The notes under the pieces were generated by a model. That model ran no database searches. It was given only the letters and a program-made list of their open reading frames with translations, and had not been told where the DNA came from. From NCBI GenBank assembly GCA_023412765.1, contig JAEZBX010000044.1:1-10579 (forward strand): a stretch of 10,579 nt of DNA. The letters are read 5' to 3'. This stretch comes from Bacteroidota bacterium. GTDB lineage: Bacteria > Bacteroidota > Bacteroidia > Cytophagales > Cyclobacteriaceae. Shown piece after piece: positions 6,489 to 10,579 of the stretch. How positions within the stretch are numbered: the first letter of the stretch is position 1; each line of letters begins with the position of its first letter. A program made the translations under genes and the position numbers.

Positions 6489-6728
6489 TTAAAGCACCAG
6501 GTGGCCCTTCGCCTTAGCTTCCTTAAGGACAGCCGTGATGCCGTATTTTGATATCGTCTTGATTCCTTTTGTGGATACCTTCAAGGTTATCCATTTGTTT
6601 TCCTCTGGCACAAAGAAACGTTTCTTTTGAAGATTCGGTAAGAATCTGCGTTTAGTCTTATTGTTAGCGTGGGAAACATTGTTTCCAACTTGAGGTCTTT
6701 TCCCTGTTATTTGACAAACTCGTGCCAT
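6489..6728 (-). CDS. rpmB: 50S ribosomal protein bL28
   Basis: A 79-residue basic protein of the bL28 family, a late-assembling component of the large ribosomal subunit. The N-terminal signature MARVCQITGKRPQVGNN is followed by VSHANNKTKRRFLPNLQKKRF, the usual bL28 core, and the protein ends in a typical basic C-terminal region (KGIKTISKYGITAVL). There is a single cysteine (C5), so this is not the zinc-binding CxxC variant. It is the first gene of the group rpmB-rpmG-DUF4295-ftsY, with a good promoter candidate and a small palindrome upstream. The ATG at 6728 gives the family-standard start. Confidence 0.96.
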   Translation of the reverse strand: MARVCQITGKRPQVGNNVSHANNKTKRRFLPNLQKKRFFVPEENKWITLKVSTKGIKTISKYGITAVLKEAKAKGHLVL

Positions 6729-6746
6729 ATTTCAACGTAATTTAGA

Positions 6747-6766
6747 AGTCCCTTTTAAAAAGGACT
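6747..6766. repeat. Near-perfect palindrome in the rpmB leader
   Basis: AGTCCCTTTTAAAAAGGACT pairs with itself over its full length apart from one G-T wobble. It can form a leader hairpin in the rpmB mRNA, starting close to the predicted transcription start and ending 18 nt before the ATG. Ribosomal-protein leaders often carry feedback structures, but this one matches no class I know. It shares the GGGACTT stem sequence with the terminator downstream of the DUF4295 gene. Confidence 0.45.
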
Positions 6767-6767
6767 G

Positions 6768-6798
6768 CAAATATCGGTACCCGCCCGTAAAAATCCAA
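6768..6798 (-). promoter_or_regulatory. Promoter candidate for the rpmB-rpmG-DUF4295 operon
   Basis: On the minus strand a TTG (6798-6796) is followed after 20 nt by GATATTTG (6775-6768), one mismatch from the Bacteroidota -7 consensus TAnnTTTG and with suitable spacing. The expected start of transcription is near 6762, about 35 nt before the rpmB ATG. It lies wholly in the gap between the HAD gene and rpmB. The spacing makes it the best promoter candidate in the window. Confidence 0.5.
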
Positions 6799-6813
6799 CC
6801 TCGTGTCGAATTA

Positions 6814-7479
6814 TCATTTCGCCGGGCTCTCGTAAAGTTGAGAAATCAACATTTTAGGGCTAATTCCTTCGAAATCTTTTATTACCCAATCAGCTTCGGC
6901 AAGTTCTTCCGGGCTGTGTGTCGTGGTAAGCCCAACTACTTTACAGCCAGCGCGTTTGCCTGCAGTCACACCCGACAACGAGTCCTCGAGAACAATGCAC
7001 CGGCCAGGCTCAAATTCCAAGGCCTGGGCAGATTTGATATAAATTTGTGGGTTCGGCTTACCCTCAGTCACGAACGAGTCGTCGAGGATAGTTTTGAAAT
7101 ACTGCCGGGTGCTGGTGCGATCCAGGGTAAAATCAACGTTTGCACGGGGAGCGGAGGTCGCAATCGCCCTACTTATTTTCAATTCATTGAGTTGATCCAG
7201 GAAAGAAATCAATCCATTGAGTGGCGCAATATCATTGTACAAACTGCGAAAAAGAGCCTCTTTTTCTTCAGCATACTTCCTGATCGTTGTTTCATCGAGC
7301 TCGCCAAACAAATTCAGCAACCAATCACGATTTGTTCGTCCATAAATTTTTTCCCTCAGGTCCTTTTCAGATAGGTGATACCCGTGTTGCTCACAAAATT
7401 GTTGGAGGGCAATCTTGTGAACCGGATTGCTGTCCACAATAACCCCATCCATATCGAAAATAAAAGCATATTCCATCAT
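6814..7479 (-). CDS. HAD-superfamily phosphatase (beta-phosphoglucomutase-like)
   Basis: A 221-residue cytoplasmic phosphatase or phosphomutase of HAD subfamily IA. Numbered from the ATG at 7479, motif I is FDMDGVIVDS with the nucleophile D9 and acid/base D11. Motif II is ATSAPR with S109. Motif III is GKPNPQIY with K141. Motif IV is LEDSLSGV with E165 and D166. An alpha-helical cap lies at about residues 20-85. The layout matches beta-phosphoglucomutase and small sugar-phosphate or phosphoglycolate phosphatases, but substrate specificity cannot be read from the sequence. The frame could begin eight codons earlier at a TTG (7503), but the paired ATGs at 7479 and 7476 lie just before the MEYAFIFDMDG core and are preferred. 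The gene lies 87 nt downstream of the VCBS-repeat gene and 85 nt upstream of rpmB. Confidence 0.88.
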   Translation of the reverse strand: MMEYAFIFDMDGVIVDSNPVHKIALQQFCEQHGYHLSEKDLREKIYGRTNRDWLLNLFGELDETTIRKYAEEKEALFRSLYNDIAPLNGLISFLDQLNELKISRAIATSAPRANVDFTLDRTSTRQYFKTILDDSFVTEGKPNPQIYIKSAQALEFEPGRCIVLEDSLSGVTAGKRAGCKVVGLTTTHSPEELAEADWVIKDFEGISPKMLISQLYESPAK

Positions 7480-7566
7480 TGCACGTTTTCTTTGGCGGTG
7501 CAAAGATGACAGAAATTAATTCACAGTTAAATGGAATTACTTGACGAAGGATAGTAATTGCCGACT

Positions 7567-9771
7567 TTAGTGGACAACCAGTCTCTGCCCGACAGACCGC
7601 CCCTGAGACGTGACGCGCAGAAAATATACTCCGTCAGGTACGAAGGGCATACGAAATGTAAACGTTTCAGTGCCTGGAATCTGGACGGGTGCTACAATTT
7701 CCTGACCCAATGCATTGTAGACCCGCAATGTTGCCGGCCGATCCACCCTGACATTCACGTCCTGCGATTCCTTGTCAAGCGGATTGGGATAAATTACCAC
7801 GACCGGATCTTTTGGCAGAGAACGGCCTTCATCGTTTCTGAGCACTGAGATCCCACCCAACACATTGCCAATCACAATGGCAGGCTTGTCTGTATTGAAA
7901 AGGTTCGCTGTTGTCGGCCAAACACGTCCCCCAAGATTTCGGGAGGTGTATGCCTGCTTTATGGAATTGAAAACGAGACCTGAAATTTCAGGACCACCGT
8001 CGGGAGCCTCCCGAAAATTGCTGACAATTGAGATAACGCCGCGCTGATCGCCCAGGATCAGGTCAAGGTTGCCATCGCCATCAAGGTCGCCTTCAGCAGC
8101 GGCAATGTTCTGACGAAAGATGCCAGGGGGTATACCCAAAAAAGAATCGTCTTCCAGAGAAAATTGCGGAGTAGCCTGGCCCGCATTCTTCCAGTACTGA
8201 AGATTACCATTGCTTTTTCCGATCAGCAGATCCTGGAACCCATCACCATTGACGTCGACACAGCTTACATTTTCTAAACTTGTAATCGGAACATCTATTT
8301 CCGAGATGCTTACCCCGGAGAAGTCCATGCCAGCCGTTGCCTTATTCGCGAAATAGAATAGTCGGGTTTGGCCGTTCAAGAAACTTGTTGCTGTGAAAAC
8401 CAGATCGTTTTTCAGATCGTGGTTAATATCCGCCACCTGGATCTTTAAGTTGAAAAAGTTTGATTGCGAAAAAGAGAAGACATCCTTATCGGCCAATCTG
8501 AAGCTCGGGTCCGACGCAGTGCCGACGTTTTCATACAACCATATCGTTGTTCCTTGGCCAGGAAGTCCGTTGTTGCTAACGAACAAATCGAGATCACCAT
8601 CACCTTCGTAATCTGCAAAGGCCGGAACAGCGTTGTCGCCGACATCAATCATTTGATCCTGCATGAAGGAACTGGTTGAAAACGTAAAATTGGGTGCAGT
8701 ATCGGTCCCGTTATTCTTATAAAGCCAGTTCGAATTGTTGAGGTTTGCATTAAATATATCCGCAGGCTTGGAGAAAATATTCGGCACCACGAGAAGATCT
8801 CTTCTTCCGTCAAAGTCAACATCCTCGTAGAACGGCGAAGGATAAATCACAAAGCTTGCGGGCGATGTTTCCGGGAAAGGAACAAAGGTGTCAATAACCG
8901 GGTTCTCGGCGGTCCCTTCGTTCAACAGTGCATACAGGTTGTTACATTCTGCCTCAGAGATTAAAGCATCCAACGTACCATTTTTATCAACATCCACCAT
9001 TAAAAGGCTTTTCCCTCCGGCGTGCTTGGTTCGGCCTCCTGAATGATTGCAGTCGTCATTGTTAAAAGCAAACTCACCACATTCGCATTCTGTGACACCA
9101 CCCCACTGTTGGGTTATGCGCTCGAAGGCAAGTGAATCGCAGGTGCCATACCTTTCCATGCTAAAATTCTTGTGAAACTCGATTGTCCCATCGCCAACAA
9201 AATGCACATTAAAGATATCCAGGTCGCCATCACCATCAGCATCGGTTATCGAAGGCAGGTCATCAAATTGGAGTTGAAGGTTGATCATGCTGGTGAACCC
9301 TTTCGTAAGTAGTACATCACTTCTTGAATTTGTGCCGCTGAAAAACGTATAATGTTCCCATTTCAAATCTTCATTTGGCCCCGTGACATTTGTATAAACT
9401 TTGATACCCTGAATATTACCTGTGAAAATGTCCTTCTTGCCATCGCAGTTATAATCCCTTAGCAGAAGCCAATTAGTCACGTCATCCGGAAAAAATTCTT
9501 CGAAGTCGGGAGAATAGACATACTTATTATCCTCATTGAGGAAGGTAAAAATCCTATCTCCCATCCTGTCGAACAGAACGAGGTCGTCCTTACCATCGCC
9601 GTTAAGGTCCATTGTATTGTAGTGTACCGCGTTTAGTCCACCTGCCCATGCAAGACTGATTTCATTGCCGTTCTCATCGGCGACAGGTATACTCTGATCT
9701 AATACATAGGTGAATTGCGCGTGGAGAACCACCGGAAACAAGAATAGCAATAAGCTAAAGGCGGAGCGCAT
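7567..9771 (-). CDS. Secreted FG-GAP/VCBS-repeat protein with T9SS sorting domain
   Basis: A 734-residue exported protein. Residues 1-19 are a signal peptide (MRSAFSLLLFLFPVVLHAQ). The body carries repeated Ca-binding-like aspartate loops of FG-GAP/VCBS type, at about residues 55 (DLNGDG), 106 (DYNCDG), 177 (DADGDGDLD), 260 (DVDKNG), 317 (DVDFDG), 387 (DYEGDGDLD), 448 (DINHDL, degenerate), 506 (DVNGDG) and 562 (DLDGDG). This suggests a beta-propeller or propeller pair. A cysteine-rich stretch lies at about 211-276. The last 79 residues, from VVVIYPNP to GVYFLRVTSQGRSVGQRLVVH, are a type A T9SS sorting domain, which is removed on export through the type IX system while the body is released or anchored to the cell surface. 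The start is the ATG at 9771; the preceding TTG is not favoured. The biological role is unknown, and adhesion or glycan binding is only a family-level guess. Confidence 0.93.
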   Translation of the reverse strand: MRSAFSLLLFLFPVVLHAQFTYVLDQSIPVADENGNEISLAWAGGLNAVHYNTMDLNGDGKDDLVLFDRMGDRIFTFLNEDNKYVYSPDFEEFFPDDVTNWLLLRDYNCDGKKDIFTGNIQGIKVYTNVTGPNEDLKWEHYTFFSGTNSRSDVLLTKGFTSMINLQLQFDDLPSITDADGDGDLDIFNVHFVGDGTIEFHKNFSMERYGTCDSLAFERITQQWGGVTECECGEFAFNNDDCNHSGGRTKHAGGKSLLMVDVDKNGTLDALISEAECNNLYALLNEGTAENPVIDTFVPFPETSPASFVIYPSPFYEDVDFDGRRDLLVVPNIFSKPADIFNANLNNSNWLYKNNGTDTAPNFTFSTSSFMQDQMIDVGDNAVPAFADYEGDGDLDLFVSNNGLPGQGTTIWLYENVGTASDPSFRLADKDVFSFSQSNFFNLKIQVADINHDLKNDLVFTATSFLNGQTRLFYFANKATAGMDFSGVSISEIDVPITSLENVSCVDVNGDGFQDLLIGKSNGNLQYWKNAGQATPQFSLEDDSFLGIPPGIFRQNIAAAEGDLDGDGNLDLILGDQRGVISIVSNFREAPDGGPEISGLVFNSIKQAYTSRNLGGRVWPTTANLFNTDKPAIVIGNVLGGISVLRNDEGRSLPKDPVVVIYPNPLDKESQDVNVRVDRPATLRVYNALGQEIVAPVQIPGTETFTFRMPFVPDGVYFLRVTSQGRSVGQRLVVH

Positions 9772-9873
9772 CAAATTATTCTTTATGCTTAACGTTGGTC
9801 AAACGCACACTGTTGTATTACTTGCAAGATACTTTTTCGCCAGCGCCCGGCAACCATGGGTAACTGAATTGCA

Positions 9874-10579
9874 ATGGAAATTAAAGAACTATACGAAAAA
9901 TTTTTAGAATCGGGCAAGATATCGACCGACACCCGTCAAATAACACCGGGGTCAATTTTCTTTGCTCTGAAAGGCGATAAATTTAACGCCAACACCTTTG
10001 CAAGCCAGGCCCTCGAAAAGGGAGCAATATATGCGGTGGTCGATGAAAAAGAATATGCCAATGACCAACGCTGTATACTTGTCGACAATGTACTGGAGAC
10101 CTTGCAGAAATTATCCCGCCATCATCGTGACCAATTAAAGATCCCGGTGATTGGATTGACTGGTTCGAATGGGAAGACAACCAGCAAGGAACTGTTGCAT
10201 GCTGTTTTGAGCAAGAAGTTCAAGACGTTCGCTACGAAAGGAAATTTAAACAATCACATTGGTGTACCGCTTACACTGCTGTCAATTGACAGGAGTATAG
10301 AAATGGCTGTTGTAGAAATGGGAGCAAATCACCTGGGAGAAATAGCATTCCTTTGCACGCTGGCCAATCCTTCGCACGGATTCATAACAAATATTGGCAG
10401 AGCGCACATCGGGTTGTTTGGGAGTTATGAAAATATTATCCGCGCTAAGTCGGAATTGTATCAACATCTTATCACGAACAAAGGCACAGTATTCATCAAC
10501 TCGCAAAACGAAATTCTGGCCAACATGGCTAAACGTTTTAAAGGGCCGCTTTTTTATCCAGCAAAGGGAGATTTCTATC
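9874..10579 (+). CDS. murF: UDP-N-acetylmuramoyl-tripeptide--D-alanyl-D-alanine ligase MurF (3' end beyond window)
   Basis: MurF joins D-Ala-D-Ala to the UDP-MurNAc-tripeptide using ATP, the last cytoplasmic step in making the peptidoglycan stem peptide. The first 235 codons are present. The N-terminal UDP-substrate domain includes STDTRQITPGSIFFALKG (about 17-34). The central ATPase domain has the P-loop TGSNGKTT (96-103), GNLNNHIGVPLTLL (123-136), EMGANHLGEI (148-157) and TNIGRAHIGLFGS (172-184). It also has AKSELY with K192, the position of the carbamylated lysine in Mur ligases. The rest of the central domain and the C-terminal domain lie outside the window. The order DTR, TGSNGKTT, N-N-x-IGVPL and EMG separates MurF from MurC, MurD and MurE. 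It is transcribed divergently from the VCBS gene across a 102-nt gap, where I could not identify a convincing promoter. Confidence 0.96.
   Translation, partial: MEIKELYEKFLESGKISTDTRQITPGSIFFALKGDKFNANTFASQALEKGAIYAVVDEKEYANDQRCILVDNVLETLQKLSRHHRDQLKIPVIGLTGSNGKTTSKELLHAVLSKKFKTFATKGNLNNHIGVPLTLLSIDRSIEMAVVEMGANHLGEIAFLCTLANPSHGFITNIGRAHIGLFGSYENIIRAKSELYQHLITNKGTVFINSQNEILANMAKRFKGPLFYPAKGDFY

Noticed and set aside
7480..7510. A CATCTTTG box just upstream of the HAD phosphatase that resembles a -7 element.
   Set aside because: One mismatch to the consensus, no -33 element at a suitable distance, and it lies beside a possible TTG start. Too weak to call a promoter.
9772..9873. The divergent gap between the VCBS gene and murF, with TACTTTTT at 9830-9837 and the 8-bp palindrome CTTGCAAG at 9821-9828.
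   Set aside because: Only partial promoter matches with poor -33 spacing, and an 8-bp palindrome is expected by chance at this scale.
1..10579. CRISPR array, tRNA, rRNA, transposase, phage or defence genes.
   Set aside because: No regularly spaced repeats, cloverleaf sequences or recognisable mobile or defence proteins were seen on either strand.

Overview
This window looks like a chromosomal core region from a member of the Bacteroidota, probably the Cytophagia. The evidence is a secreted protein with a C-terminal type IX secretion (T9SS) sorting domain, a bacillithiol gene (bshC), the phylum-typical small gene DUF4295 next to rpmB and rpmG, DUF6452/DUF6048-type envelope proteins, and promoter-like sequences resembling the Bacteroidota TTG / TAnnTTTG consensus. 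All assignments come from reading the sequence; no database was searched.

Layout, left to right. (1) 1-2937, minus strand: rimO (ribosomal protein S12 methylthiotransferase) followed by bshC (last step of bacillithiol synthesis), whose C-terminus runs off the left edge. (2) 3105-4992, plus strand: a lipoprotein built from three diverged copies of one cysteine-paired domain, overlapping a gene for a small envelope protein. The two form a translationally linked pair behind a promoter that carries a perfect inverted repeat. (3) 4993-5106: a convergent gap almost filled by a compact palindromic element, with two copies of a 20-nt palindrome enclosed by a 12-bp terminal inverted repeat. (4) 5107-6728, minus strand: rpmB, rpmG, a 51-codon DUF4295 gene, then an intrinsic terminator, then ftsY. 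This is a ribosomal-protein and protein-targeting operon. (5) 6814-9771, minus strand: a HAD phosphatase, preceded by a 734-residue secreted FG-GAP/VCBS-repeat protein with a T9SS tail. (6) 9874-10579, plus strand: the first 235 codons of murF (peptidoglycan precursor ligase), divergent from the VCBS gene.

Most of the window is housekeeping: ribosome composition and modification (bL28, bL33, DUF4295, RimO), membrane targeting (FtsY), redox thiol synthesis (BshC) and cell-wall synthesis (MurF). The parts most worth a second look are the plus-strand envelope pair between ftsY and rimO, its palindromic promoter and 15-codon leader ORF, the palindromic element at 4994-5101, and the terminator that splits the ribosomal-protein genes from ftsY. 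I saw no transposase, phage gene, CRISPR array, tRNA or rRNA, and no defence system or other obviously new multi-gene system.
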